The notes beneath the pieces were generated by a model that had not been told where the DNA came from, ran no database searches, and saw nothing but the letters and a program-made list of their open reading frames with translations. The position numbers and the translations under genes are program-made. From Pseudophaeobacter arcticus DSM 23566 (GTDB lineage: Bacteria; Pseudomonadota; Alphaproteobacteria; Rhodobacterales; Rhodobacteraceae), in assembly GCF_000473205.1 (NCBI RefSeq), contig NZ_KI421507.1, forward strand, positions 3,829,057-3,893,056: a stretch of DNA of 64,000 nt, given 5' to 3'. This document shows, piece after piece, positions 52,253-62,575 of this stretch (position 1 is its first letter; the number at the start of each line of letters is the position of its first letter).

Positions 52253-52729
52253 ATGACCCAGAGCACCCAGCCCAAACAGCATCGCAAATTCATCGCCATC
52301 ATTCTGGCCGCCGCAATGGCCATCACCGGGGCCTCCTCCGGGCCAGCGCGGGCCGGGGATGACTTTGGCAAGGTGGTCGCAGGACTGGCGGTTCTGGGCA
52401 TCCTTGGCGCGGCGATTCATGATCACAACACCCGGGACCGTCGCGAGACAGTTACCCGGCCGCATCGGCCTCGCCCCGGGCATCCACAGCCCCGCCCACT
52501 GCCGCCGCGCGTTGGCCGCTATGATCTGCCGGCGCAATGCGTGAAGTATTTCCCCAACTTTAGAAACGGCAGATCCCTGGTGGCGCGTGGTTGCCTGAAC
52601 CGCAACTATGATTATGTCCGTTCGCTGCCACAGAGCTGCAAAGTAACCTTCTGGAATGGTCGGAAAAACCGCACCGCTTACAAGCCACGGTGCCTGAACA
52701 AACATGGCTATCGTCTGGTCAACCGCTAA
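52253..52729 (+). CDS. Secreted cationic protein of unknown function
   Basis: 158 aa. N-terminal signal ([23 protein letters not shown]), then [25 protein letters not shown], a His/Pro/Arg-rich linker (about residues 58-88), and a compact C-terminal domain with four cysteines (AQCVKY, RGCLNR, QSCKVT, PRCLNK) that suggests two disulfides. Not a family I can name. It is divergent from the 97-aa secreted protein and ends at a strong terminator. Confidence 0.65.
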   Translation: MTQSTQPKQHRKFIAIILAAAMAITGASSGPARAGDDFGKVVAGLAVLGILGAAIHDHNTRDRRETVTRPHRPRPGHPQPRPLPPRVGRYDLPAQCVKYFPNFRNGRSLVARGCLNRNYDYVRSLPQSCKVTFWNGRKNRTAYKPRCLNKHGYRLVNR

Positions 52730-52775
52730 GGGTCGCGCTGAAAAGTGATCCAAGCGCAACATGTCGAGCAGACTT

Positions 52776-52803
52776 GAGGGGGCCCTGGCCCCCTTCTTTT
52801 TGT
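52776..52803 (+). terminator. Terminator between the secreted protein gene and rnhB
   Basis: Stem AGGGGG/CCCCCT (52777-52782 with 52789-52794), 6-nt loop, then TCTTTTTG. Confidence 0.85.
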
Positions 52804-52839
52804 CTGTTGCAGCGACGGAATTGCGCCAGAACCATTGCA

Positions 52840-53487
52840 ATGGGGGATGATTTTGGGTCTGACAGGGGTATGGAACAGCCAGACAACAGCCTAGAGATCG
52901 CCGCCCATGACAGGGGCTATTTACGAATTGCCGGAGTCGATGAGGTGGGCCGGGGGCCGCTTGCCGGACCCGTCACGGCGGCGGCCGTGGTCCTGGATAT
53001 GGCGCAGCTGCCCGAAGGGTTGAATGACTCCAAAAAGCTGAGCGCCAAAAAACGCGCCGCACTGGCCACGGAGATCTGGGCTAGCGCTGAGGTTTCGGTC
53101 GCTGAGGCCAGCGTTGAAGAGATTGATTCCATTAATATACTTCGGGCTTCGCATCTGGCGATGGAACGCGCTGTGGCGGCATTGGATCCGCCCCCGGATT
53201 ATCTGCTGATTGACGGAAATCTGATCCCCCGCGACCTGACAATCGAGTCGGAAGCAGTGGTCAAGGGAGACGGCAAATCAGTCTCGATTGCCGCGGCCTC
53301 GATCGTGGCAAAAGAGGCACGCGACAGGCTGATGGTGGATTTGGCGCAACAGTTTCCAGGGTATGGATGGGAGCGCAACGCCGGATATCCCTCAAAGCAA
53401 CACAGAGAGGCCTTGGTCGAATTGGGGGTGACACCACATCATCGCCGGTCCTTTAAGCCGGTACACAAGATATTGTATCAAGAGTGA
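52840..53487 (+). CDS. rnhB: Ribonuclease HII
   Basis: 215 aa from ATG 52840; ATG 52870 (205 aa) is the alternative and neither has a clear Shine-Dalgarno. Starts further upstream are excluded by the terminator at 52803. The catalytic acids are in [13 protein letters not shown] (Asp-Glu) and [16 protein letters not shown] and SKQHREAL are also family blocks. It removes RNA from RNA/DNA hybrids. ccrM follows on the same strand, the common alphaproteobacterial order. Confidence 0.94.
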   Translation: MGDDFGSDRGMEQPDNSLEIAAHDRGYLRIAGVDEVGRGPLAGPVTAAAVVLDMAQLPEGLNDSKKLSAKKRAALATEIWASAEVSVAEASVEEIDSINILRASHLAMERAVAALDPPPDYLLIDGNLIPRDLTIESEAVVKGDGKSVSIAAASIVAKEARDRLMVDLAQQFPGYGWERNAGYPSKQHREALVELGVTPHHRRSFKPVHKILYQE

Positions 53488-53502
53488 ACCGTAGTAAGCT
53501 GA

Positions 53503-54702
<1,200 letters not shown>

Positions 54703-54719
54703 CCCCACCGCTGTTTTCA

Positions 54720-54826
54720 ACATTATCCAAGTTAACCAACGGTCCCCGTGCCTGCGCCAGCCAATGTTGCGCAGCAAGAAACACGGGGATCGCACCTTGC
54801 CCCGCCTTATAGGCGGGGTTTTTTCG
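54720..54826 (+). ncRNA. Candidate small structured RNA ending in an intrinsic terminator
   Basis: Two-tier hairpin: outer TCCCCGTG/CACGGGGA (54743-54750 with 54782-54789), inner CTGCGC/GCGCAG (54752-54757 with 54769-54774), then a single-stranded TCGCACCTTG and terminator CCCCGCCT/AGGCGGGG with six T (54800-54824). The extra hairpin is more than ccrM termination needs. The 5' end is a guess; it could instead be the ccrM 3' UTR. Confidence 0.45.
54800..54824 (+). terminator. Intrinsic terminator downstream of ccrM
   Basis: 8-bp perfect stem CCCCGCCT/AGGCGGGG, TAT loop, then six T. Confidence 0.93.
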
Positions 54827-54899
54827 TGTTGCGGGTCTGTTGGGGGATGTATGCTGCAGAAGGACTGCCTATCTAGGGCGCAGCAATAGGGATTGCCTG

Positions 54900-56288
54900 A
54901 TGACTGACACCGCTTTGACTCCGCCCAAGTCCAGATTGATTGACTTGCCCCGGGGGGCAGAGGCCGAAGACGCTCCAGAAATGCAATATGTCCTGACAGC
55001 GCTGGAAAATCACAAGCGCGAAGGCCTGGAGCTGGCGGTGAAAGCGCGCTGGATCGCGATGACGATCTTTGCGATCTTTGTCGTCTCGGTGCACCCACAT
55101 TTCGAAGTCACCTATCACATCGGCATCATGGCGCTACTATGCCTGAATGGCTGGTTCATCCAGCGTGTCGGCCGTGTCGGGCGATCGCGCCTGGAGCTGT
55201 TTCTGATCTTTATGGATTTGTTTTTGATGACCCTTGGCATGGTCGGGCCGAACCCGTTGAGTGTCGATGCCATGCCGCTTGCCATGCAGTATAGGTTTGA
55301 TAATTTTCTCTATTTCTTTGTGATCCTGGCCGTTGGTACGATGGCCTATTCCTGGCGCACGGTGATTGCCATTGGGGTCTGGACCTTTGTGATGTGGCTG
55401 GGGGCGACGGCCCTGTCGTGGTGGTTTACCACGCCGACTCCGGGGCTTACCGAAGCGGCAGTTGAGGCCTTTGGCGCCGACTCCAACCTGTTGAAATTTC
55501 TGGATCCTAACAGCTATGTGCTGCAGTTGCGGATACAGGAAGTCATTGTCTTCCTCATCGTTGCAATCACACTGGGGGTATCAGCGCGCCGCACCAACAC
55601 CTTGTTGTTGAATAACGCCGGGCTTGAGCGTGAACGCGCCAACCTGTCGCGTTACTTTTCGCCTAATGTGGTGGAGCAGCTGTCGCAGAACGATGAACCG
55701 TTGAAGCAGGTTAAGATCCAGAATGTTGCGGTTCTGTTTATTGATATCATCGGCTTTACCCGGCTTGCCTCCGGGCGGGATCCACATCAGGTCATCGCTC
55801 TGCTGCGCGGGTTTCATGGCCGGATGGAGCGGGAGGTTTTTCGTCACAACGGGACGCTCGATAAATATCTGGGGGATGGGTTGATGGCGACCTTTGGCAC
55901 CCCGTCCGCCGGAGAGCGTGACGCCAGCAATGCCCTGGAATGCGCGCTGGCAATGCAAGAATCCCTGGCGATCTGGAACCGGGAACGCCGTCGTATGGGT
56001 GAGCCGGAAATTCAGGCCGGGATTGGCATCCATTTTGGTGAAACTCTGCTGGGGGATATTGGTGCCAACCGCTTGGAATATGCGGTGATCGGCACAGCGG
56101 TGAATGTCGCCGCCCGGTTGGAAGAGATGACCCGGCGGTTGAAGACGCCAATTGCGATGAGCGACGCGTTGCGCCTGCAGGCTCAGCTGGAACAGCCTAA
56201 CTTTGATTTGACCCATGGCTTTGAATGCCACCCAGACCAGGAGGTGCGCGGTTTGGATGAGACGATGAAGGTCTGGGCGCAGCGGTGA
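54900..56288 (+). CDS. Membrane-bound class III adenylate/guanylate cyclase
   Basis: 462 aa from ATG 54900 (the 54840 reading adds a leader overlapping the terminator region). About six membrane helices (residues about 45-235) precede a linker with SRYFSPNVVEQL, common before such cyclase domains, and the catalytic domain (about 265-440): VLFIDIIGFTRLA with metal Asp residues, GTLDKYLGDGLMATFG, and NVAARLEEM. Makes cAMP or cGMP; the membrane part probably senses a signal. Second cyclase within 6 kb. Confidence 0.87.
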   Translation: MTDTALTPPKSRLIDLPRGAEAEDAPEMQYVLTALENHKREGLELAVKARWIAMTIFAIFVVSVHPHFEVTYHIGIMALLCLNGWFIQRVGRVGRSRLELFLIFMDLFLMTLGMVGPNPLSVDAMPLAMQYRFDNFLYFFVILAVGTMAYSWRTVIAIGVWTFVMWLGATALSWWFTTPTPGLTEAAVEAFGADSNLLKFLDPNSYVLQLRIQEVIVFLIVAITLGVSARRTNTLLLNNAGLERERANLSRYFSPNVVEQLSQNDEPLKQVKIQNVAVLFIDIIGFTRLASGRDPHQVIALLRGFHGRMEREVFRHNGTLDKYLGDGLMATFGTPSAGERDASNALECALAMQESLAIWNRERRRMGEPEIQAGIGIHFGETLLGDIGANRLEYAVIGTAVNVAARLEEMTRRLKTPIAMSDALRLQAQLEQPNFDLTHGFECHPDQEVRGLDETMKVWAQR

Positions 56289-56522
56289 TTCTAGCGGGTA
56301 GAGGGATGATTCCTGCTGCAATTAAAGATTTTTCAAATCTGATCCGACCTCGCGACCAGAAAGGCATTGCATTTTATCGCCTAATTTCAAAACTATAAAG
56401 GTACGCCTCCGGGGTGTGATGCACTTGTTAAGTTTTTGGAAGGGTTGCGCTGACAGGATGCCCTCGTTGCAGTGCAGTCAGGGGGCGTTCGTCCACGTTC
56501 AACTTCCTGTCTGCGCCTCCTT
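56289..56522. other. Gene-free stretch between cyclase and alkB
   Basis: About 230 bases, with an AT-richer first half (around 56320-56440), then the double terminator below. No ORF, tRNA or recognised RNA was found in it. Confidence 0.5.
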
Positions 56523-56582
56523 AAGACCCCTGCCAAGGGTCTTCTAAAGAACACTGACCCTTGGGCCGGTCAGTGTTCTTTT
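56523..56582. terminator. Double hairpin terminator between convergent genes
   Basis: AAGACCC/GGGTCTT (56523-56543), then a perfect 13-bp stem AAGAACACTGACC/GGTCAGTGTTCTT (56547-56559 with 56568-56580) followed by TTT. Serves the cyclase gene and probably alkB from the other side. Confidence 0.85.
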
Positions 56583-56610
56583 ACTTTTCCGAAGAGCGCA
56601 CCGGGGTGGT

Positions 56611-57750
56611 TTAGGAGCGGGGCATCGGTGTTTTTGCCTTGTTGTAGCTGCTCCAGTCGGTGATCTCGGGGTAATACATCTGGCGCCAGCGCCGTACCCT
56701 TGGGTTCATTACCCGCCGCCACAGTGGTGGGATCATCGCCGCCACCGTCATCACCGGATAGCCATAGGGCAGCTGTGGCGCATCTGCGGGGGTATAGTTC
56801 TGCAACAGCGGAAACCGCCGATCCGGGCGGTAGTGATGATCCGAATGGCGTTGCAGATTGATCAGCAGCCAGTTTGAGGCCTTATGGGCGGCATTCCAGG
56901 AGTGATGCGGTCGGACATGTTCATATTTGCCCTCACCAAGGTGTTTTCGGGTTAGCCCGTAGTGCTCCACATAGTTCACCAGTTCCAGCTGCCAGATGGC
57001 AACGCCGGCCTGCACCAGGAACAGCACCAGACCAGTCACACCTCCAAGCAGCAGCGCCAGAATCAGCATGATGATCTGCAATCCCCAGTAGCGGAAGAAC
57101 GGGTTCTTGGCATGGGTCCAGGGCAGGTTCTTTTTGGCGAGCTTCTCGCGTTCGGCGCGGAAAGCAGATTGCCAGCATTGTCGCAACACGCGCGGATAAA
57201 ACCGGTGAAAGCCCTCGTTGTAGCGCGCGGTGACCGGATCGCGCGGGGTGCCGACATAGCGGTGATGCACCAGCAGATGCTCTGAGCGGAAATGCGAATA
57301 AAGCACCATGGCCAGCAAGAGATCGGCCAGGCCGCGCTCCAGCCGGTTGCGTTGATGCATCAGCTCGTGGCTGTAGTTGATGCCGATGGTTCCGGTGATC
57401 ACACCAGTGCCAAAAAAGACGCCGAATTTTTCCAGCCCAGACAGATGGTTCGCATCGCTGACATACCAGATCAGGCCAAACAGGGTGAGCACCTGAAGCG
57501 GCACCCAGGCGGTGGTCAACCCACGATACCAGACGAGATCTTCATCCGGTGTTGCCGGGTCGGCATTTTCAAAGTTGAGCCCCAGAATGCCATCCAGCAC
57601 CGCAAACAGATACCAGGTCACCAGCGGTGGCAGCAAAATGATCCAGCCGCCAAACAGGGCGGCGGCCCAGATCAGCGGCAGCAAGAGAAAGGAGAGCCAG
57701 AATGGTAGGGCGGATTGCCAGCGCGGGAGAATATCAGCGGCGATCATCAA
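56611..57750 (-). CDS. alkB: Alkane 1-monooxygenase (AlkB-type)
   Basis: 379 aa integral-membrane di-iron hydroxylase, six or so helices. The histidine boxes are HELMHQ, EHLLVHHRYVGTPRDP, LQRHSDHHYRPDRRF, plus NYVEHYGL of the alkane-hydroxylase signature. It inserts oxygen at the terminal carbon of medium- or long-chain alkanes, needing rubredoxin and its reductase, which are not adjacent. Monocistronic. The 130-bp region upstream shows no clear operator. Confidence 0.92.
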   Translation of the reverse strand: MMIAADILPRWQSALPFWLSFLLLPLIWAAALFGGWIILLPPLVTWYLFAVLDGILGLNFENADPATPDEDLVWYRGLTTAWVPLQVLTLFGLIWYVSDANHLSGLEKFGVFFGTGVITGTIGINYSHELMHQRNRLERGLADLLLAMVLYSHFRSEHLLVHHRYVGTPRDPVTARYNEGFHRFYPRVLRQCWQSAFRAEREKLAKKNLPWTHAKNPFFRYWGLQIIMLILALLLGGVTGLVLFLVQAGVAIWQLELVNYVEHYGLTRKHLGEGKYEHVRPHHSWNAAHKASNWLLINLQRHSDHHYRPDRRFPLLQNYTPADAPQLPYGYPVMTVAAMIPPLWRRVMNPRVRRWRQMYYPEITDWSSYNKAKTPMPRS

Positions 57751-57880
57751 TCAGTCTCCAATATTTGTGGCCTGGGTCAAGCCGTGAGATATGGGCAAGA
57801 CTAGGCCTGTTTTATTGGAAACCCAAGGGGAAGGGGACGTGGTGAGCAAAGGCGGCAACGCGCCGCGCTCAACCCCTGAG

Positions 57881-58984
57881 TTACTGGTTTTTGCCGGGGT
57901 TGAAATTCGATCCGGCCCACAAATCAAAGACCTTGCGCATCACTGTTGGCAGGTCTTGGGGGCGAAAGTCGTACCGCGACAGCAGCTCCTGCCCCGGCGC
58001 GAGATTATGCCCGGCAGGCAGCTCTGCCAGCTTGACCTGCAGGATCAGATGGAAATGGGTGAAGGTATGGCGGACCTCGCCGCCCAGATCCTGCCAGTTG
58101 GTTTCAAAGGGCGGGCGCGGCGCCGGGGCTGCGTTCCACTCCGATCCGGGCCAGCCCAGCATGCCCCCCAATAGCCCCTTGTCGGGGCGCCGCTCCAACA
58201 GCCAGGCGCCATCGGCGCTGCGGGCAAGATAGGCCAGACCCAGCCGCGTTGGTTTGGGCTGTTTCGGAGTCTTCTTTGGCAGCTCGGGGGCGGTTCCGGC
58301 CTTGCGGGCCAGACAGGGGCTGCGCCAGGGGCAGATGCCGCAGGCGGGATTTTTGGGGGTGCAGATCGTCGCGCCCAGATCCATGACCGCCTGGGCATAA
58401 TCGCCGGGGCGCAGGGGTGGCGTCAGAATCCCGGCGTGATCTTTCAGTACAGGTTTCACCGCGGGCAGCGGCGCGTGGATGTCATGCAGCCGCGCCATCA
58501 CCCGCTCTACATTGCCGTCCAGCACCGTTTCGGCGCGGTCAAAGGCGATGGAGGCAATGGCGGCGGCGGTATAGGGGCCAACGCCGGGCAGTTTCAGCAG
58601 CGCCTCATAGGTGTCCGGAAAGCAGCCATCCAGATCCTGCGCCACCACGCGGGCGCATTTCAGCAGGTTGCGGGCGCGGGCATAATAGCCAAGGCCGGCC
58701 CATTCGGCCATCACCTGAGCATCCTCAGCAGCGGCGAGATCCTGCACCGAGGGCCAGCGTCGGGTAAAGCGTTGAAAATAGTCCGTGACGGCGGCAACCG
58801 TGGTCTGCTGCAACATCACTTCGGAGAGCCAGACCCGATAGGGGTCGGGGCGCTGGCCACGGGCGCGATCCGCCGGCGAGACCCGCCAGGGCATGGCGCG
58901 GGCGTTGTGGTCGTACCAGGTCAGCAACTGCTGGTTCAGGGCAGAGCTGTCCACCACTTCCGGGGTTTTGTCCAAATCACGCAT
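57881..58984 (-). CDS. mutY: A/G-specific adenine glycosylase
   Basis: 367 aa. It removes adenine opposite 8-oxoguanine. Helix-hairpin-helix LPGVGPYTAAAIAS; the catalytic Asp is expected in the GDYAQAVMDLGATIC block; then the [4Fe-4S] motif C-x6-C-x2-C-x5-C (CTPKNPACGICPWRSPC). The C-terminal Nudix-like 8-oxoG-recognition domain contains RRPDKGLLGGMLGWPG and ends with FTHFHLIL. Divergent from the DUF721 gene. Confidence 0.95.
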   Translation of the reverse strand: MRDLDKTPEVVDSSALNQQLLTWYDHNARAMPWRVSPADRARGQRPDPYRVWLSEVMLQQTTVAAVTDYFQRFTRRWPSVQDLAAAEDAQVMAEWAGLGYYARARNLLKCARVVAQDLDGCFPDTYEALLKLPGVGPYTAAAIASIAFDRAETVLDGNVERVMARLHDIHAPLPAVKPVLKDHAGILTPPLRPGDYAQAVMDLGATICTPKNPACGICPWRSPCLARKAGTAPELPKKTPKQPKPTRLGLAYLARSADGAWLLERRPDKGLLGGMLGWPGSEWNAAPAPRPPFETNWQDLGGEVRHTFTHFHLILQVKLAELPAGHNLAPGQELLSRYDFRPQDLPTVMRKVFDLWAGSNFNPGKNQ

Positions 58985-59068
58985 TCTTTACCCCTTGGTG
59001 TCGTTGTTTTGCTGACCACGTTACAACGACCCTTTACAATAGGGGGACCAGTCACGCAAAACCAGATT

Positions 59069-59596
59069 ATGGCATTCAGACGCAGTACCACACGCGGGTT
59101 CTCCCGCACCTCCCGGCTCCTGTCGGATCAGATCCGCAAGGCAGGCGAAAGCCGCGGCTTTGCGGTGTCGCGTCTGCTCACCCATTGGGAGGAGATCGTC
59201 GGCGCCGATATTGCGGCGATTGCCCGCCCGGTCAAGGTTGGCTATGGGCGCAGTTCCTTTGGCGCCACCCTGACGGTGCTGACCAATGGGGCCAATGCAC
59301 CAATGCTGGAGATGCAAAAGGAACGGCTGCGGGAAAAGGTGAACGCGGTCTATGGGTACAATGCCATCTCCAAGGTTTGGATCACCCAGACAGCCCCCAC
59401 CGGGTTTTCCGATGGCCAGGTAGAATTCCAACATGCCCCCAAGGTGCAAAAGCTGGCGCCGGTTGATCCCCAGGATCAGGTCGCGGCAGCCCAGGCTGCC
59501 AAAGGGGTGGAAAACGAAGATCTGCGCGCCGCGCTGGAGCGGTTGGGGCGCAATGTGCTGACAAAGAAGAAAACTGAACGAAAGAGGTACGAATGA
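59069..59596 (+). CDS. DUF721 (DciA-like) protein
   Basis: 175 aa from ATG 59069; readings further upstream run antisense to mutY. The N-terminal DUF721 domain includes LLTHWEEIVGADIAAIARPV and the beta region SFGATLTVLTNGANAPMLEMQ, as in DciA, the loader of the replicative helicase in bacteria without DnaC. The C-terminus is charged and unstructured. Overlaps the following DsbA-like gene by 4 bp. Confidence 0.83.
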   Translation: MAFRRSTTRGFSRTSRLLSDQIRKAGESRGFAVSRLLTHWEEIVGADIAAIARPVKVGYGRSSFGATLTVLTNGANAPMLEMQKERLREKVNAVYGYNAISKVWITQTAPTGFSDGQVEFQHAPKVQKLAPVDPQDQVAAAQAAKGVENEDLRAALERLGRNVLTKKKTERKRYE

Positions 59597-60264
59597 GCCG
59601 TTTTATGTCTGGTGTTTTTGCTGCGGTGGCACTTGCTGCCGGGGCCTATGCGGTCACTGGCTACAACAGTCAAACCCGCCTGCCTGAACTGCCGCTGGTG
59701 GGCGCCGCCTCTGCGCAGGAGGCCGAGGTTGACACCTCGACCATCACCGAAATGGTCCTCGGCGCCGAAGATGCGCCCGTCACCCTGATCGAATATGCGT
59801 CCTACACCTGCCCGCATTGCGCCAATTTTCACACCGGCGTCCTTCCGAAGCTGAAAGAAGACTATATCGACACCGGCAAGGTAAAACTGATCTACCGCGA
59901 AGTCTATTTTGATCGCTACGGCCTTTGGGCTTCGATGATTGCGCGCTGCGGAGGACCGGAAAAATTCTTTGGAATCAGCAATCTGATCTACAAAGGCCAG
60001 TCTGACTGGGTCCGCGCGGGTGGGGCCCCTGAGATTACCGAGGCGCTGCGTAAAATCGGCGGTATTGCGGGGCTGGATAAAGACACGGTTGAGGCCTGCC
60101 TGCAGGATAACACCAAGGCCCAGACCCTGGTCTCCTGGTATCAGGAGAATGCAGAAAAGGATGAGGTGGAAGCGACCCCCTCCTTTGTTCTGAACGGCAC
60201 CAAGATTTCCAATCAGTCCTATGAGCAATTCAAAGCGCTGATCGACGCCGAGCTAGAGGGCTAA
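59593..60264 (+). CDS. DsbA-family thiol:disulfide protein
   Basis: 223 aa. N-terminal signal/anchor (about residues 1-22), a linker ending SAQEAEVD, then a thioredoxin fold with CPHC in YASYTCPHCANF and the cis-Pro loop EATPSFVLNG. Periplasmic oxidation or isomerisation of disulfides; no lipoprotein box. Translationally coupled to the DUF721 gene and followed by a terminator. Confidence 0.9.
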   Translation: MSRFMSGVFAAVALAAGAYAVTGYNSQTRLPELPLVGAASAQEAEVDTSTITEMVLGAEDAPVTLIEYASYTCPHCANFHTGVLPKLKEDYIDTGKVKLIYREVYFDRYGLWASMIARCGGPEKFFGISNLIYKGQSDWVRAGGAPEITEALRKIGGIAGLDKDTVEACLQDNTKAQTLVSWYQENAEKDEVEATPSFVLNGTKISNQSYEQFKALIDAELEG

Positions 60265-60285
60265 GTGCCCCAGCCAGAGTGAAGA

Positions 60286-60319
60286 GACCAGGGCCCGGGG
60301 GAAACTCCGGGTCTTTTTT
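60286..60319 (+). terminator. Intrinsic terminator after the DsbA-like gene
   Basis: Stem CCCGGGG/CTCCGGG (60294-60300 with 60305-60311, one G-T), GAAA loop, then TCTTTTTT. Confidence 0.85.
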
Positions 60320-60362
60320 GTTCCGGATCAAAGGGACAGCTCAGAACCAGAACTGTGGCCCG

Positions 60363-61364
60363 CTAAGGCGCTGGGGCGGCCCTTTGGAGCTGTTTGATCA
60401 GTGCCTGACCCTCGGGGATCTTCAAACGCACCGGTAGGGTGATCACCTTGTGACGGAAGCTTGTGGGCAGGCGCACGGCGTCTTTTTCAGTGGTGACCAG
60501 CTGCGCGCCGCGCGTCTTGGCGTCGGCCTCCAGCCGGGTCATCAGCGCGGTAGAGAGGGGCTGATGATCGTCCAGTGCCTCGGCGTGGAGAATCCGGGCA
60601 CCAAGGCCACGCAGCGTGTCAAAGAACTTTTGTGGATGGCCAATGCCGGCAAAGGCCAGAACCGGGGTGTCTTTCCAGGGCATCCCGGTCTGCAGCGGCT
60701 CCAGTGTGGCCTGAACATGCGGCAGGCCCTGCAGGCTGGCCCCCCACTGAGTGGCAAAGCGGTCCTGTGCAACGTTATCGCCAATGGAAAGCAGCAGATT
60801 CGCCCGGCCCAGCCCGGTTGCCACCGGCTCGCGCAGAGGGCCGGCCGGCAGGCAGCTGCCATTGCCAAATCCACGGGCGGCATCCACCACCACTATCGAC
60901 AGATCCTTGATCACGCCGGGGTTTTGAAACCCGTCATCCAGCACAATGACCGTTGCGCCCGCTGCTGCGGCGGCCTTTGCTCCGGCGGCGCGGTCGCGGG
61001 CCACCCAGACCTCGCCAAAGGCCGCCAGCAACAGCGGCTCGTCGCCGCAATCCTCGGCGCGGTGTTTGCCCGGATCCACGGCCACTGGCCCCTGGAGCGT
61101 GCCGCCATAGCCGCGTGTGATCACATGCGGATCATGGCCCATGCCCCGCAGGGTCTCCAGCAGCCAGATCACAGTTGGCGTTTTGCCGGTGCCTCCGGCA
61201 TTGAGATTGCCAACACAGATCACCGGCACGTCGGCCTGAAACCCTGAGGTGGTGCGCAGCCGTCTGGCGGTGGCTGCGGCATAGATCCAACCCAGTGGCG
61301 CCAAGAGCATCCGTTTCAGGTCAAAAGCCTGCGGGGGTTTGTTCCAGAATTCAGGAGGTCGCAT
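60363..61364 (-). CDS. lpxK: Tetraacyldisaccharide 4'-kinase
   Basis: 333 aa. It phosphorylates the lipid A precursor at the 4' position on the inner face of the membrane. The P-loop region [33 protein letters not shown] and the C-terminal [10 protein letters not shown] are LpxK landmarks. Its start lies in the 3' end of the upstream KdtA-like gene (14-bp overlap). Last gene of the pmbA-cysQ-KdtA-lpxK run. Confidence 0.95.
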   Translation of the reverse strand: MRPPEFWNKPPQAFDLKRMLLAPLGWIYAAATARRLRTTSGFQADVPVICVGNLNAGGTGKTPTVIWLLETLRGMGHDPHVITRGYGGTLQGPVAVDPGKHRAEDCGDEPLLLAAFGEVWVARDRAAGAKAAAAAGATVIVLDDGFQNPGVIKDLSIVVVDAARGFGNGSCLPAGPLREPVATGLGRANLLLSIGDNVAQDRFATQWGASLQGLPHVQATLEPLQTGMPWKDTPVLAFAGIGHPQKFFDTLRGLGARILHAEALDDHQPLSTALMTRLEADAKTRGAQLVTTEKDAVRLPTSFRHKVITLPVRLKIPEGQALIKQLQRAAPAP

Positions 61365-62535
61365 CTTGGTCCTCGCGCAGGTCCAGGATGTCCTGAACTT
61401 TGTCTATCAGGTGATCGGTCATTTCCGCCCCTTCGGTCACTGCCGTCCAGCCGGCCAGGGCCCGTTTGGCTGCCATGTCCGGTGCCGAGAGATGGATAAC
61501 CATCTTGGCCAGCTCGCGGGTGGTATTCACCTGCTGTGTGGCTTTGAGTGGCGCAAGCTGATCGTAGATTGCCTTGTGATGTCCCATGCCCGGCCCGTGC
61601 AGCACAACAGATCCCAGCGCCAGCGTATCGAGCGGGTTTTGCCCGGGCATATCCTGCACCAGGCTTGAGGCCAGCAAGGTTACGGGGGCGAGCCGGTACC
61701 ACAGCCCCAGGTGGGTGCTGTCAGTAATCAGGATCTGGGTGTAATCGTTGAGCTCTTCCCCGGCGTCCCAATCGGCACATTGCAGGCCGCTGGCCTGTAT
61801 CAGGCTGCGGGCGCGAACGCGGTATTCCGGCGCGTCCAGGGCGATGACCAGCAGCATCCGATGCAACAGCCTGAGCGCGCTCCGGTGCGCCTCAAGCAGC
61901 CCGGGCAGCTCTTCCAGCTGGGCGCGGGCTGCCAGCCAGACGGGGCGGCTGCCAAGGTCCTGTTGCAGGGCGCTCAGCGCGCCGTGGTCACAGCCCGGCG
62001 GCACGGTGGAAAGCCGCAGGCGGCTGGTCAGAAGGACCTGCTCAGGCACCATCTGTCCGCTGCGTAGCAATTGGGTCTGCACGGATTTTGAGGGGGTGAA
62101 GACTGCGTCAAAGCCACTAAAGATGCGATGGCGCTGATCCGGCAGCCAGCGCAGCTTGCGGGCAGGCATCTCACTGTCCAGGATATCGACCAGCAGCGCA
62201 GAGCCTCCCTGCTCTCGCATCTGCCGCAACAGCCCCCGGCGCAGGTGTCCGCCGGCCCAGAGGCACAGATCGGGTTGCCAGTGGTTGAGGAAGGCCTTGG
62301 CCTCGCTGGTTTGATCGTCGGGCAGGGGACCGAGCATAAAATTGCAGCCTTCAAACGCTGGAACCTCGCCCATTTCGGCCTCCCAGGTGGCCAGGACCAC
62401 CAGATCCGGGCGCATGGCCTTGAGCCGCTGGCCAATGTCACAGAGTGCCAGAAAGCGCTCGATGCTGGTGGCATGGACCCACAGGATTTCTCCCGCAGGC
62501 CGGGCAGATGCGGAGAGTGTTTGCGGCTCAGTCAT
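61351..62535 (-). CDS. Divergent KdtA-like (Kdo transferase) protein
   Basis: 394 aa from ATG 62535; readings further upstream enter cysQ. Two-lobe GT-B layout like KdtA, with the C-terminal [19 protein letters not shown] in place of GGHNPLE-ALG-PVLxGP. However, the N-terminal membrane anchor is missing, and the motif HAxSxGE, whose Glu is the catalytic base, reads [11 protein letters not shown]-operon position next to lpxK supports a Kdo-related role, but catalytic activity is doubtful. Possibly a paralogue, with a canonical waaA elsewhere. Confidence 0.68.
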   Translation of the reverse strand: MTEPQTLSASARPAGEILWVHATSIERFLALCDIGQRLKAMRPDLVVLATWEAEMGEVPAFEGCNFMLGPLPDDQTSEAKAFLNHWQPDLCLWAGGHLRRGLLRQMREQGGSALLVDILDSEMPARKLRWLPDQRHRIFSGFDAVFTPSKSVQTQLLRSGQMVPEQVLLTSRLRLSTVPPGCDHGALSALQQDLGSRPVWLAARAQLEELPGLLEAHRSALRLLHRMLLVIALDAPEYRVRARSLIQASGLQCADWDAGEELNDYTQILITDSTHLGLWYRLAPVTLLASSLVQDMPGQNPLDTLALGSVVLHGPGMGHHKAIYDQLAPLKATQQVNTTRELAKMVIHLSAPDMAAKRALAGWTAVTEGAEMTDHLIDKVQDILDLREDQDATS

Positions 62536-62575
62536 TGGTGCCCAGTCATATGCGCTGTGTGGAGGCCATTGCCGG

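Noticed and set aside
58436..59068. N-terminal extension of the DUF721 protein by about 210 residues
   Set aside because: It runs antisense to mutY and resembles no domain; the ATG at 59069 matches the DUF721 start.
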